64,000 nt of DNA from assembly GCF_004297405.1 (NCBI RefSeq), contig NZ_SCVC01000036.1, forward strand, positions 62,001 through 126,000, given 5' to 3'. Each line of letters starts with the position of its first letter. Positions within the stretch are counted from its first letter, which is position 1. Position numbers and translations under genes: made by a program. Positions 7,242-15,737 of this stretch are shown here, piece by piece. The stretch is from Reyranella sp. GTDB lineage: Bacteria > Pseudomonadota > Alphaproteobacteria > Reyranellales > Reyranellaceae. The notes below the pieces were generated by a model, which worked only from the letters and a program-made list of their open reading frames with translations, was not told where the DNA came from and searched no databases.

Positions 7242-9425
7242 ATGCCCCAACTCCCTGCCTACGATTCCTGGGTGAAGAAGAAAAAATCTCCCCTCCTCCT
7301 GCTGGCCGTCCTGGCCGCAGCGCCGACTCTGGCTCCGCAAGCCAGCGCCCAGAATTTGCGCGACCAAGGCAGCGACCAGCCGGTCTCCGGCGCGCCCAAT
7401 ACCGGCCTGCGGCGCGTGCCGTCAGACCACGGCAACACGACGCCGTCGGCACCGCCGCCAGCAACCTCCATGGTCCCTGCGCCGGCCACCAGCCAACCCG
7501 CACCGCCGCCGGTCGGCAGCAGCGACATCGCTCAGGCCACGACACCGGCCAAGCCGCTGAGCCCGGCCGAGGCTGCGGCCTTCACCGCCGCCCTCAAGGC
7601 TCTCGACGAAAGCCGCTGGGCCGATGCACGAGCTGCGGTCGCCAACTTCAAGCAGCCTCTGCTCGACCGCTACATCGCCTGGAGCATCTTGCGCGCGGCG
7701 CCCAAGACCGATGCCGACTTCGCCTCCACCTGGCGCTTCCTGCGGGAGAATGGCGACTGGCCGGAACCCGAAGTATTGCGCCGCCAGGCCGAGGAGCGGA
7801 TCGCCGCGGAAACGCCCGCGCCGGAAGTCGTCCGCTACTTCACCGCCTTCCCGCCACTCACCAGCAGCGGCCACATGCGTCGTCTGGAGGCTGCGCAGGC
7901 CGCGAGCCCGAACGACGTGGCCAAGTTTGCGCGTGACACCTGGCAGAACGCGACCCTGCGCAATTCCGACGAGAACGATTTCCTCAATCGCTACGCCCAG
8001 CTCCTGACCGGGCCGGATCATGTCGCGCGCTTCGACCGCATCCTGCGCAGCGGTCGTACCGAGGTGGCGCGCGAGCTTCTGCCCAAGTTACCGCCGGACT
8101 ATCAGCCGATCGCCATTGCACGGCTGGCCATGGCGACACGCGCCGCCGACGCGGCAAACCTGTTGCGCGCGGTGCCGGCGGCGAAACTCAACGAGCCCGC
8201 GTTACGTCTGGAACGCGCACAATGGCTGCGCCGCACCGGCAATCTCGGCGAGGCCAAGACGGCATTCGCCGGTCCGGCCACCAACCAGTCCGACGCCTGG
8301 TGGAGCGAGCGCAATCAGCTCGCGCGCGATCTGCTGGCCGCCAACCGCCCCGCCGACGCCTACGCTGTCGCGGCGAGCCATGGCCTCACCAAGGGCGTGG
8401 CCTTCGCCGATGCGGAGTTCCTTGCCGGCTGGACGGCGCTGCGCCAGCTCAAGAAGCCGGCCGATGCGGTGAAGCATTTCCAGAAGCTGCACGACGGCGT
8501 TTCGACCGATATCTCCAAGAGCCGCGGCGCCTACTGGCTCGCCCGCGCGCACGAAGCCGCGGGTCGCACCAAGGAAGCCGGCGACTGGTACGCCCGTGCC
8601 GCCGGTTACGGCCAGACCTTCTACGGCCAGCTCGCCGCGCGCAAAGCCACGGCAGGCAGCGCGAAGCTGCCCAGCGATCCGGTCGCTACGGCCACCGAAC
8701 GCCAGTCGCTCGACGGCCGCGACCTGGCGACGATGGCGCGCTATCTCGGCCAGGCCGGCGATTTCGAGCGCACGCGTCCCTTCCTGCTCCAGCTTGCCCG
8801 ACTGGTGAAAGCACCGGGTGAAACCGCGCTGCTGGCCCAGCTCGCTCTCGAACTGAAGCGTCCGGATGTCGGCCTGACCATCGCCCGCCGCGCGCCGCAG
8901 AACGGTGTAACCCTCTTCGATGCGGCCTTCCCCGTCGTCGATCTCGGCGCCACCGGCTCGATCGAGCGCGCTCTCGCTTTGGCTCTGACGCGGCAGGAGA
9001 GTTCGTTCAACGCCGCCGCCGTCTCGTCCTCCGGCGCGCTCGGCTTGATGCAGCTCCTGCCCGGAACCGCGCGCGATGTGGCCGGCCGGCTCAGCGTGCC
9101 CTTCATTCAGGACAAGCTGACGCGCGATCCCGCCTACAACGTCCAGCTCGGCAGCCAGTATCTCACCGAGATGCTGCAGCGCTTTGGCGGCTCCTACGAG
9201 ATTGCGCTCGCCGCCTACAATGCCGGTCCCAACCGCGTCGCTCGCTGGTTGGAGTCCATAGGCGATCCGCGAACCAGCAAGATCGACATGGTCGACTGGA
9301 TCGAGACGATCCCCTTCCGCGAAACGCGCGACTACGTCCAGCGCATCATGGAAGGCGTCGTGGTCTACCGCGACCGGCTGAACGGCCAGGTCCGCACCGT
9401 GCCGCCGGCGCTGGGACGATCGTAA
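7242..9425 (+). CDS. Soluble lytic murein transglycosylase (Slt70-like)
   Basis: A periplasmic muramidase-like lyase of about 727 residues. After a signal peptide ending near ASAQ and a Pro/Ala-rich linker, a long alpha-superhelical (TPR-like) U-domain is followed by the catalytic SLT domain near residue 575: LTRQESSFNAAAVSSSGALG (catalytic Glu), LMQLLPGTA and LAAYNAGPNRVARWL. It cleaves the glycan strand leaving anhydromuramoyl ends. The reading frame continues upstream into dapA, so the ATG at 7242 is the first start clear of that gene; a GTG at 7272 would give a neater signal peptide (MKKKKSPLLLL) and may be the true start. Neither has a clear Shine-Dalgarno. Confidence 0.9.
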   Translation: MPQLPAYDSWVKKKKSPLLLLAVLAAAPTLAPQASAQNLRDQGSDQPVSGAPNTGLRRVPSDHGNTTPSAPPPATSMVPAPATSQPAPPPVGSSDIAQATTPAKPLSPAEAAAFTAALKALDESRWADARAAVANFKQPLLDRYIAWSILRAAPKTDADFASTWRFLRENGDWPEPEVLRRQAEERIAAETPAPEVVRYFTAFPPLTSSGHMRRLEAAQAASPNDVAKFARDTWQNATLRNSDENDFLNRYAQLLTGPDHVARFDRILRSGRTEVARELLPKLPPDYQPIAIARLAMATRAADAANLLRAVPAAKLNEPALRLERAQWLRRTGNLGEAKTAFAGPATNQSDAWWSERNQLARDLLAANRPADAYAVAASHGLTKGVAFADAEFLAGWTALRQLKKPADAVKHFQKLHDGVSTDISKSRGAYWLARAHEAAGRTKEAGDWYARAAGYGQTFYGQLAARKATAGSAKLPSDPVATATERQSLDGRDLATMARYLGQAGDFERTRPFLLQLARLVKAPGETALLAQLALELKRPDVGLTIARRAPQNGVTLFDAAFPVVDLGATGSIERALALALTRQESSFNAAAVSSSGALGLMQLLPGTARDVAGRLSVPFIQDKLTRDPAYNVQLGSQYLTEMLQRFGGSYEIALAAYNAGPNRVARWLESIGDPRTSKIDMVDWIETIPFRETRDYVQRIMEGVVVYRDRLNGQVRTVPPALGRS

Positions 9426-9446
9426 CCCTCTGTCCGTGAAGGGCGT

Positions 9447-9833
9447 TCACCACGACAACAGAGAAAGCTCTGGAATGTCGGCATAGTCGCCCGAGTTCAT
9501 CGTCACAAGCGACGCACGATGAACAATCGCTTGAGCAGCTATCATGCGATCCAACAGTTTACGGCGCGAGTAACCCGCACGGGCAACGATCGCGCCATAG
9601 GCCTCGGCGGCAGCGTCATCGAATGCCAATGTGGGCACGGCAGCCAGAATCGCATCAAGTCGTGCGCGTCGTATGCCGGTTTGGGTGGGATCCCGGTAGA
9701 CACCACCCTCGAGCTCGACGCGCGTAACGATCGACATCAGCACCGCTTCTTCAAGTGTAGCCACTTTGTTCATGACAGCGGGGTCGCCGTCGCGAAGGTG
9801 AATCGCGACATCGGTGTCGAGTAAGAGCGCCAT
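9447..9833 (-). CDS. vapC: PIN-domain ribonuclease toxin (VapC family)
   Basis: A 128-residue PIN-domain protein. The acidic residues for Mg2+ binding are visible: Asp in LLLDTDVAIHL, Glu in RVELEGGVY, Asp in KLLDRMIAAQA and Asp in SGDYADIP. VapC toxins cut tRNA or rRNA when their antitoxin is lost. It follows the antitoxin gene by 3 nt in the usual VapB-VapC order. The four acidic positions are intact, so the toxin should be active. The RNA target cannot be read from sequence. Confidence 0.9.
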   Translation of the reverse strand: MALLLDTDVAIHLRDGDPAVMNKVATLEEAVLMSIVTRVELEGGVYRDPTQTGIRRARLDAILAAVPTLAFDDAAAEAYGAIVARAGYSRRKLLDRMIAAQAIVHRASLVTMNSGDYADIPELSLLSW

Positions 9834-9836
9834 GCC

Positions 9837-10076
9837 CTAGAGACCCTGTCTCTCCGGCAGTTCCTCATCATCTCGCTGCTCGACACGCGGTGGCACTGGC
9901 AGCGACCGCAGCCGCTCGATCATCGTCGGAATAGAAGAAGTGGTCGGATAGATCGTCAGGACGTCCCCCGAGCGCACGATTACGAGCTCGACATCTTTGC
10001 CGAAAGCGATGTCCTTCGGCAGCCGAATAGCCTCGCTATTGCCGCTCCTAAAAGTACGGCTCCGGGCGATCGTCAT
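9837..10076 (-). CDS. vapB: VapB-type antitoxin with AbrB/SpoVT-like N-terminal domain
   Basis: A 79-residue antitoxin. The N-terminal half (RTFRSGNSEAIRLPKDI) is the swapped-hairpin AbrB-type DNA-binding fold of VapB/VagC proteins; the acidic C-terminal tail (EQRDDEELPERQ) would wrap the toxin. The start at 10076 is chosen because GGAGG stands 5 nt upstream of it. An ATG four codons earlier is possible but lies hard against the operator with no Shine-Dalgarno. VapB with VapC normally represses its own promoter, which fits the double palindrome just upstream. Confidence 0.9.
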   Translation of the reverse strand: MTIARSRTFRSGNSEAIRLPKDIAFGKDVELVIVRSGDVLTIYPTTSSIPTMIERLRSLPVPPRVEQRDDEELPERQGL

Positions 10077-10089
10077 GGCAGCCTCCATA

Positions 10090-10107
10090 GTATATACAAG
10101 TATATAC
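10090..10107. promoter_or_regulatory. Probable VapBC operator: two GTATATAC palindromes
   Basis: Two copies of the self-complementary octamer GTATATAC (10090-10097 and 10100-10107) are separated by AA. They start 13 nt upstream of the vapB ATG, cover the probable -10 element, and together form a repeat-palindrome such as two antitoxin dimers could bind. Confidence 0.75.
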
Positions 10108-10128
10108 CCATCCGAGTGCCATCTTCAA
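10101..10128 (-). promoter_or_regulatory. Candidate vapBC promoter
   Basis: On the minus strand TTGAAG (10128-10123) and TATATA (10106-10101) are 16 nt apart. The -10 falls inside the right-hand GTATATAC palindrome, so bound VapBC would block polymerase. The -35 overlaps the last codons of the upstream aldo/keto reductase gene. Confidence 0.6.
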
Positions 10129-11096
10129 GTGTCTTCGTTGACTCGCTTCAGCACTGTGCTCGGCAACGGCCCCTTCTCGACGGCGGCGATCGCGGCTTCG
10201 AGATGGTCGAGATTCGAGTAGCCGATCAGCATCGTCGATACGGCGGGATGGGAGATGACGAAGCGCTCGCCAAGCTCCGTCAGGCTGCCAGCCACGCCGT
10301 CGCGCACCAGCGGCTCCAACTTTTTGGCGCGGGCAACGTCGGCGGCAAAGTCGGGCGCTGAGCCGATGGGCGCTACGTCCTGCATGGCGAGCGGATGGCG
10401 GTCGGTCGTGCCGCTCAACGCACCGCCAGCCAGAGCACGGATGATGATGGTGCCCATGTCGGCAGCCTTCGCCTTGTCGAGCAGGCAGCCATAGTCCAGC
10501 CCCGGCGCGCCGGCCGGCATCGGACCGCCGGCACTGGGGTTCAATGCGTTGTAGACGACCTGGACCGTATCGAAAAGCTTCGACTCGACGGCCCGCAGCA
10601 ATGCCGCCGGTTCGCCGACGCCGCTGAAGCCGATGAAGCGCGTCTTGCCGGACGCCTTGAGCTTCTCCATCGCCGGCGCCACCTGCTCCAGGACGATATC
10701 GATGGCGAGTTTATCGCCGGCATCCTGGGCAGTCAGCGGGTTGTGCAGTTGGAAGAGATCGACATGGTCCCGCCCCATGCGCTTCAGGCTCTCTTCCATG
10801 CCGCGCACGATGGCGCCGGCGACATCGGCGCGATGATCGGCAGTCAGGCGCACCTTGGTGCCGACGACGACATCGGCCTTCAGTGCCTTCAGGGCGCGAC
10901 CGAGGTTACGTTCTGATTCACCATTCCCGTAGACCGGCGCAGTGTCGAAATAGTTGATGCCGGCTTCGAGGGCGCGCGAAAGAGCGCGCTCCTGGTCAGC
11001 CGCAGCGCCCTTGGTGAAGAGACCGCCGACGGCGCCGGCGCCATAGCCCAGAACCGAAACATTGAGGCCCGTGCGGCCGAGACGACGTCTTTCCAT
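10125..11096 (-). CDS. Aldo/keto reductase
   Basis: A 323-residue NADPH-dependent oxidoreductase with the (beta/alpha)8 fold. The catalytic tetrad is visible: Asp and Tyr in NYFDTAPVYGNGESE, Lys in VVGTKVRL and His in VDLFQLHNP. The opening RRLGRTGLNVSVLGYGAGAVGG is typical of the AKR11/12/13-like bacterial group (L-fucose dehydrogenase or D-threo-aldose dehydrogenase relatives). It overlaps by one base with the small monooxygenase-like gene upstream, so the two are co-translated. The substrate is unknown. Confidence 0.88.
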   Translation of the reverse strand: MERRRLGRTGLNVSVLGYGAGAVGGLFTKGAAADQERALSRALEAGINYFDTAPVYGNGESERNLGRALKALKADVVVGTKVRLTADHRADVAGAIVRGMEESLKRMGRDHVDLFQLHNPLTAQDAGDKLAIDIVLEQVAPAMEKLKASGKTRFIGFSGVGEPAALLRAVESKLFDTVQVVYNALNPSAGGPMPAGAPGLDYGCLLDKAKAADMGTIIIRALAGGALSGTTDRHPLAMQDVAPIGSAPDFAADVARAKKLEPLVRDGVAGSLTELGERFVISHPAVSTMLIGYSNLDHLEAAIAAVEKGPLPSTVLKRVNEDT

Positions 11097-11413
11097 CAGG
11101 ACTCACCCTCGATGCGGACCTTGCCGGCTTCGTTATCCACGACGACATGATTGTCGTAGTAGGTCACAGTCGGCGTCGCCCCGAAGGCGGTCGCGATGCG
11201 CTTCTCCCATTCCGGCGTGTACCACGCCCGGGCCGCGGCCTCGGATTCCCAGAGATAGACGCCACCGCCCCCGGCATCGCCGTTGAGGTAGTATTTCTTC
11301 AGGAGCCCTTTGGCGCCAAGCGCCGTATAGGTAGGGGCCGATTTGCGCGCGGCATCGACGGCGGCGTCGCGCGGGCGCTTGCTCATGGGGATTTGAACGA
11401 TGGCAACGAACAT
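11096..11413 (-). CDS. Small putative antibiotic-biosynthesis-monooxygenase (ABM/YdhR-like) protein
   Basis: A 105-residue protein opening MFVAIVQIPMSKRP, with LKKYYLNGDAGGGGVYLWES and AARAWYTPEWEKRI in the middle. This is the ferredoxin-like dimeric alpha/beta barrel layout of YdhR and related ABM-superfamily proteins, where a GGGxYLWES segment is typical. YdhR itself has no proven substrate. It is the first gene of a two-gene unit with the aldo/keto reductase and is divergent from the HAD gene across only 36 nt. Confidence 0.7.
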   Translation of the reverse strand: MFVAIVQIPMSKRPRDAAVDAARKSAPTYTALGAKGLLKKYYLNGDAGGGGVYLWESEAAARAWYTPEWEKRIATAFGATPTVTYYDNHVVVDNEAGKVRIEGES

Positions 11414-11449
11414 ACCAGTTAGCCTACGTCCATTCGCCTCGAGGGAGCA

Positions 11450-12142
11450 ATGATGGGCGCCGACCTTGCCGGCATCGAGATGTGCGTCTTCGACGCCTAC
11501 GGCACCTTGTTCGACTTCAACTCAGCCGTTGCGCGCCACCGCATCGCGGTCGGGCCTTCCGCCGAGGCGCTGTCGGACACCTGGCGGACCAAGCAGATCC
11601 AGTACACCTGGCTGCGCAACAGCATGGGCACCTACGCCAAGTTCTGGCAGGTCACCGGCGAAGCGCTCGACCATTGCCTGGCCGCGCACCGCATCGCCAA
11701 CACCGCCGTGCGCGAGAAACTGATGGGCGCCTACCTGGCGCTCGACCCCTTCCCCGAAGCGCCCGGCATGCTCGCCTGCCTGAAGCGCGGCGGCATGCGG
11801 ATGGCGATCCTGTCGAACGGCAATCCCGAGATGCTCGACCCGATGGTGGCAGCATCCGGCCAAGCCGATACGTTCGAGGCCGTGCTGAGCGTCGACGAGG
11901 CCGGCGTCTTCAAGCCCGATCCGCGTGTCTACAAGCTGGTCGAGGCGCGCTGCGGCGTGCCCCCGGCGAAGGTCTGCTTTCTCTCTTCGAATTGCTGGGA
12001 TGCGCATGGCGCGGCGCAATTCGGCTTTCATGCCGTCTGGGTGAACCGGACAGGCGCTCCCAACGACAATCTGCCCGGTGCGCTCGCGCGCGAAATCCGC
12101 GATCTTTCCGAGCTTCCCGACCTGATAGGTGTTCCGCGATGA
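11450..12142 (+). CDS. Haloacid dehalogenase type II (L-2-haloacid dehalogenase-like HAD hydrolase)
   Basis: A 230-residue HAD-superfamily hydrolase. Motif I (VFDAYGTLFDFNSA, nucleophile Asp), motif II (ILSNGNPEML), motif III Lys (GVFKPDPRVYKL) and motif IV (FLSSNCWDAHGAAQFGF, then VWVNR) match the type II haloacid dehalogenase pattern closely, including the SSNxxDxxGA signature. It should hydrolyse 2-haloalkanoates to 2-hydroxy acids, but many such proteins have other natural substrates. GAGGGAG lies just upstream. Its stop overlaps the start of the next gene (ATGA), and that gene the next, so three unlike proteins are co-translated. Confidence 0.87.
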   Translation: MMGADLAGIEMCVFDAYGTLFDFNSAVARHRIAVGPSAEALSDTWRTKQIQYTWLRNSMGTYAKFWQVTGEALDHCLAAHRIANTAVREKLMGAYLALDPFPEAPGMLACLKRGGMRMAILSNGNPEMLDPMVAASGQADTFEAVLSVDEAGVFKPDPRVYKLVEARCGVPPAKVCFLSSNCWDAHGAAQFGFHAVWVNRTGAPNDNLPGALAREIRDLSELPDLIGVPR

Positions 12143-13125
12143 GTTCGTTGCCGACCTTTGCCGATGTTCAAGCCGCCGCCCGCCGTCTCGACGGCGTGAC
12201 GATCCGCACGCCGCTGCTCGAGAATGAGCGGGTCAACCGTGCACTGGGCGGCCGGCTGTTCATCAAAGCGGAGTGCCTGCAGCGGACCGGTTCGTTCAAG
12301 CTGCGCGGCGCCTACAACTTCCTGGCCGCCATGAGCGAGACTGACCGCGCCAAGGGTGTCGTCGGCTGGTCGTCCGGAAATCATGCGCAGGGGCTCGCCG
12401 AAGCGGCACGCCTGTTGGGCGTGAAGGCAACGATCGTGATGCCATCCGATGCACCGGCCCTCAAGGTCGCCAATACGAAGGCAAGCGGCGCCGAGGTGAT
12501 CCTCTATGATCGCGTGAAAGACAGTCGTGAGGAGATCGGCCACGGCATCGCCGCCAAAACCGGCGCCACCATCGTGCCGCCCTACGATCATCCCTGGATC
12601 CTGACCGGCCAGGGCACGGCAGGCATCGAGATTGCCGAACAGGCGAAGGCGCTGGGCGTCACGCTCGATGCCGTGGCCGCGCCCTGCTCGGGTGGCGGCC
12701 TCGCGACCGGCGTCGCGCTCGGGGTCAAGGGCATCAGCCCGACGACGTCGGTGCATGCCGGCGAACCGGCAGGCTTCGACGACCTTGCACGCTCGCTGGC
12801 CACCGGCACCAAGCAGAAGAACGAGAAACTGTCGGGCTCGATCTGCGACGCCCTGCTGGCGCCGACGCCGGGCGATGTCACCTTCCCGCTCGCTCAGAAG
12901 GTGCTGGGGCCGGGCCTCGTCGTCAGCGACGAGGAGGTGCTCGATGCCATGGAACTGGCCTTCCGCGAATTCAAACTAGTGGTCGAGCCGGGTGGCGCCG
13001 TGGCGCTGGCGGCGGCGCTCACCGGCAAGCTGCCGGTGAAAGGGCGTGCTATCGCCGTCGTCTGCTCCGGCGGCAATGTCGATCATGAGACCTTCAAGCG
13101 GGCCCTGAGTCGTAGCAAAGCATGA
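12139..13125 (+). CDS. PLP-dependent threonine/serine dehydratase or serine racemase-like enzyme
   Basis: A 328-residue fold-type II PLP enzyme. The PLP Lys is in RTGSFKLRGAYN, the SSGNHAQGLAEAA loop contacts the substrate carboxylate, and the phosphate-binding Gly loop is CSGGGLATG. There is no C-terminal ACT domain, so it is the short catabolic-threonine-dehydratase/serine-racemase type rather than biosynthetic IlvA. Reactions could be threonine or serine deamination, hydroxyaspartate dehydration or racemisation. It starts at an ATGA overlap with the HAD gene and its own stop overlaps the cyclase start the same way. Confidence 0.87.
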   Translation: MSSLPTFADVQAAARRLDGVTIRTPLLENERVNRALGGRLFIKAECLQRTGSFKLRGAYNFLAAMSETDRAKGVVGWSSGNHAQGLAEAARLLGVKATIVMPSDAPALKVANTKASGAEVILYDRVKDSREEIGHGIAAKTGATIVPPYDHPWILTGQGTAGIEIAEQAKALGVTLDAVAAPCSGGGLATGVALGVKGISPTTSVHAGEPAGFDDLARSLATGTKQKNEKLSGSICDALLAPTPGDVTFPLAQKVLGPGLVVSDEEVLDAMELAFREFKLVVEPGGAVALAAALTGKLPVKGRAIAVVCSGGNVDHETFKRALSRSKA

Positions 13126-14165
13126 GCATGGCGCGGCGCGTCCGCCGCGAATGGCGGTTCTTCTTCTGGGTCAGCCTGGCCAGTGCCGTGGTCAGTGCTT
13201 ACTTCGGCTACGCCGTCGGATCGGCGGACGATCCGCCGCTGCGCGGGGCCTCGCACGGTGTCCTGGCTTCGGTGCTGATCGCCACGCCGATCTTCTTCGT
13301 GGAGATCAGACGTCGACGCATCGGCCTGCTGCGCCGCCTGCGACGCCTGCCGCTGGCCGCGTTCTTCGCCATCAAGGCCGCCTTCTATGCAGTCGTCATC
13401 GTCGGCGGATTGCTGACGATGCGCGTGCTGACCCACGCTCCCGACGAAGATCCCTTCGCGTTCGACGCGACCCTTCGCGGCTCGATCGCCTTCGGCGTCG
13501 CCATGGCATTCCTCGGCAACCTGGCAGTCGAGATGGGTGGCCTGTTGGGTTTCTCGACCTTGAAGAGCTTCCTGACCGGCCGCTACGTGCAGCCGAAGCG
13601 TGAACAGAAAGCCTTCCTGCTGGTCGACATGAAAGACTCGACCGGGCTTGCCGAAAAGCTGGGGCCCGTCCGCTTTCACGAGCTGCTCAACAGCTTCTTC
13701 CGCGACATCGCCGATGCTGCTTTCGAATGCGATGCCGAGATTCACAAATATATCGGAGACGAAGCGATCCTGACCTGGCCGATGAACAAGGCGCTGGCTG
13801 GCGGCGATTGCCTCGCCTGCCCCTTCGTTGCTAGCGACCTGATCGCCCGCAATGCCGAGCACTATCGCCGGCGCTACGGCATTGTGCCGACTTTCCGCGC
13901 CGCGCTTCATTGTGGCGAGATCGTCGCCGGCGAGATCGGCGACATGCGGCGTGAGATCGCCTATGTCGGCGACACACTGAACGTCGCGGCCCGCCTGCTC
14001 GAGGCTTCGAAGACCCTCGGTCACGACACGCTCGTCTCGCAAGACCTGCTGGCGATCGTCAAGCTGCCGGATGGACTCCAGGCCACTCCCCTGCCGACAT
14101 TAGCTGTCCGCGGACGGGCGGCACCGCTCGGCATTTCCGCGCTATCGCGCGTCGGCCAGGATTAG
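13122..14165 (+). CDS. Membrane-anchored class III adenylate cyclase
   Basis: A 347-residue protein. Residues 1-155 hold about four hydrophobic segments (FFFWVSLASAVVSAYF, VLASVLIATPIFF, FAVVIVGG-like and IAFGVAMAFLG regions); residues 160-340 are a class III nucleotide cyclase domain. Metal Asp residues are in LLVDMKDSTG and KYIGDEAIL, and the AYVGDTLNVAARL segment supplies the Asn and Arg for catalysis. The Lys before YIGDE and the Asp of VGDTLN are the adenine-selecting pair, so ATP is the likely substrate. The start overlaps the upstream PLP gene (ATGA), and the last 24 nt overlap the convergent GMC gene. No sensor domain besides the membrane part is seen. Confidence 0.88.
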   Translation: MSMARRVRREWRFFFWVSLASAVVSAYFGYAVGSADDPPLRGASHGVLASVLIATPIFFVEIRRRRIGLLRRLRRLPLAAFFAIKAAFYAVVIVGGLLTMRVLTHAPDEDPFAFDATLRGSIAFGVAMAFLGNLAVEMGGLLGFSTLKSFLTGRYVQPKREQKAFLLVDMKDSTGLAEKLGPVRFHELLNSFFRDIADAAFECDAEIHKYIGDEAILTWPMNKALAGGDCLACPFVASDLIARNAEHYRRRYGIVPTFRAALHCGEIVAGEIGDMRREIAYVGDTLNVAARLLEASKTLGHDTLVSQDLLAIVKLPDGLQATPLPTLAVRGRAAPLGISALSRVGQD

Positions 14166-15737
14166 GTCGGCCGCCTTCTCGCCGATCATCATGCAGGCGG
14201 CATTGGTGTTGCCTGACACGAGCGTGGGCATGATCGAACCATCGGCGATGCGCAGACCACCGATCCCGTGCACGCGCAGTTGTGGATCGACGACGGCGTC
14301 CGGATCGCGTCCCATCCGGCAGGTCCCGACAGGGTGATAGGCCGACTGCCCTTCCCGCTTCGCGTAATCGAGGAAGTCGTCGTCGGTCCACGCTTCCGAA
14401 CCGGGCAGCAACTCCTCGGTGATGATGCGCGACAGGGCCGGCGTGCGGCTCAGCACACGCGTGAACTTGATCGCCGCGACTGCGGCGTTCCGGTCGCCGG
14501 GCGTCGAGAGGTAGTTGGCGACGATCTCCGGATGATCCTCGGGGTTGCGCGAGACGACGCGGATATGGCCCCGGCTCTCGGGGCGCGACTGGTTCGCGAG
14601 GATGGTGAAGCCGGAAAACTTGTGCGGGCCGCGGTCGATCCGGTCGGTCGACCAGGGGAAGAAATGGAACTGGGTGTCGGCTTCGGCGGATTGCGGCAGC
14701 AGGCGCGTGAAGGCGCCGGCAAAGGCCGGGCTGGCCGTCAGCGGTCCCGTCTTCATCAGCAGATATTCGAACGCCGCACTCACCCGGCGATGGATCAAGT
14801 TGAGGTCGTCGTTGATGGTGAGACGCCACCAGGTCCTGTAGGTCGATCGGATGCCCCAATGATCCTGCAGGTTCTCACCGACGCCACGCATGTCGCGCAC
14901 CACCGGAATACCGCGCTCAGACAAGAGTGCAGCCGGTCCAATGCCTGAGAGCTGCAGAAGCTGCGGTGACCCGATCGCACCGGAACACAGCACCACTTCG
15001 CGGCGCGCGCGCACCGTCCGGCTCTCGCCGTTCCGGCGGTAGGCGATGCCCGTGGCCCGGCCGTTCTCGACGACGATGTGCTCGGCCATTGCCCCGGTGA
15101 TGACCTGGCAGTTGTTGCGTCTGCGCGCCTGGGCGACATAGGCACGGCCGGTCGAATTGCGCCGGCCGTCGCTGATGGTGGCGTGATAGTAACCCGCGCC
15201 CTCTTGGCCAACGCCGTTGAAATCGTCCGTCGCCTTAAGGCCGACTTCGGCGCAAGCCGCGAGGAAACTGTCGCTCAGTTCGTTGCGATACTCGCCCTGC
15301 GTGATCTTCACGGGGCCATTGCCGCCATGCAGGTCGCTCTCACCGCCCGGATAGCTCTCGAGCCGCTTGAAGTACGGCAGGACATCGTCGAACGACCAGC
15401 CGTCGTTGCCCATCTGCCGCCAGCCGTCGTAGTCCGACGCCAGGCCGCGGATATAGACCATGCCATTGATCGCGCTGCTGCCGCCCAGCACCTTGCCGCG
15501 CGGCCAATAGATGCGCCGTCCACCGAGCCGTTGCTCGGGCGCCGTCACATACTTCCAGTTAACTGCAGGATCGAGAAAGGTCTTGGCAAACCCCAGCGGC
15601 ATCGAAATCCAGCGGCTGGTGTCGTTCGGCCCCGCTTCGAGCAAAAGGACGCTGTATCGCCCGCTTTCGGTCAGGCGGTCGACGACCGGACCGCCCGCAG
15701 AGCCTGCCCCGACAACTACGAAATCGAATTCATCCAT
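14142..15737 (-). CDS. GMC family FAD-dependent alcohol/choline dehydrogenase-like oxidoreductase
   Basis: A 531-residue flavoprotein. The N-terminal dinucleotide fold FVVVGAGSAGGPV, the GMC signature 1 (WPRGKVLGGSSAINGMVY), signature 2 (GAIGSPQLLQLSGIG) and the C-terminal active-site His in AYHPVGTCRMG are all there, and NTNAACMMIGEKAADLI closes the protein. It resembles choline, PEG or alcohol dehydrogenases of the BetA-like branch; the substrate is unknown. The ATG lies inside the end of livM (8-nt overlap, ATGGATGA), making it the last gene of the liv operon, which hints that it oxidises something imported by that transporter. Confidence 0.9.
   Translation of the reverse strand: MDEFDFVVVGAGSAGGPVVDRLTESGRYSVLLLEAGPNDTSRWISMPLGFAKTFLDPAVNWKYVTAPEQRLGGRRIYWPRGKVLGGSSAINGMVYIRGLASDYDGWRQMGNDGWSFDDVLPYFKRLESYPGGESDLHGGNGPVKITQGEYRNELSDSFLAACAEVGLKATDDFNGVGQEGAGYYHATISDGRRNSTGRAYVAQARRRNNCQVITGAMAEHIVVENGRATGIAYRRNGESRTVRARREVVLCSGAIGSPQLLQLSGIGPAALLSERGIPVVRDMRGVGENLQDHWGIRSTYRTWWRLTINDDLNLIHRRVSAAFEYLLMKTGPLTASPAFAGAFTRLLPQSAEADTQFHFFPWSTDRIDRGPHKFSGFTILANQSRPESRGHIRVVSRNPEDHPEIVANYLSTPGDRNAAVAAIKFTRVLSRTPALSRIITEELLPGSEAWTDDDFLDYAKREGQSAYHPVGTCRMGRDPDAVVDPQLRVHGIGGLRIADGSIMPTLVSGNTNAACMMIGEKAADLILADAR

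Noticed and set aside
9426..9446. Terminator between the lytic transglycosylase and vapC genes (CCCT...AGGG)
   Set aside because: The possible stem is only 4 bp and there is no T-run.
10076..10088. vapB starting four codons earlier at 10088
   Set aside because: That ATG abuts the operator and has no Shine-Dalgarno, whereas GGAGG is placed correctly for the ATG at 10076.
11482..12138. An upstream extension of the PLP enzyme reading through the HAD gene
   Set aside because: The extension is Arg/Ala-rich and out of frame with the HAD protein; the ATGA overlap at 12139 gives the normal N-terminus.
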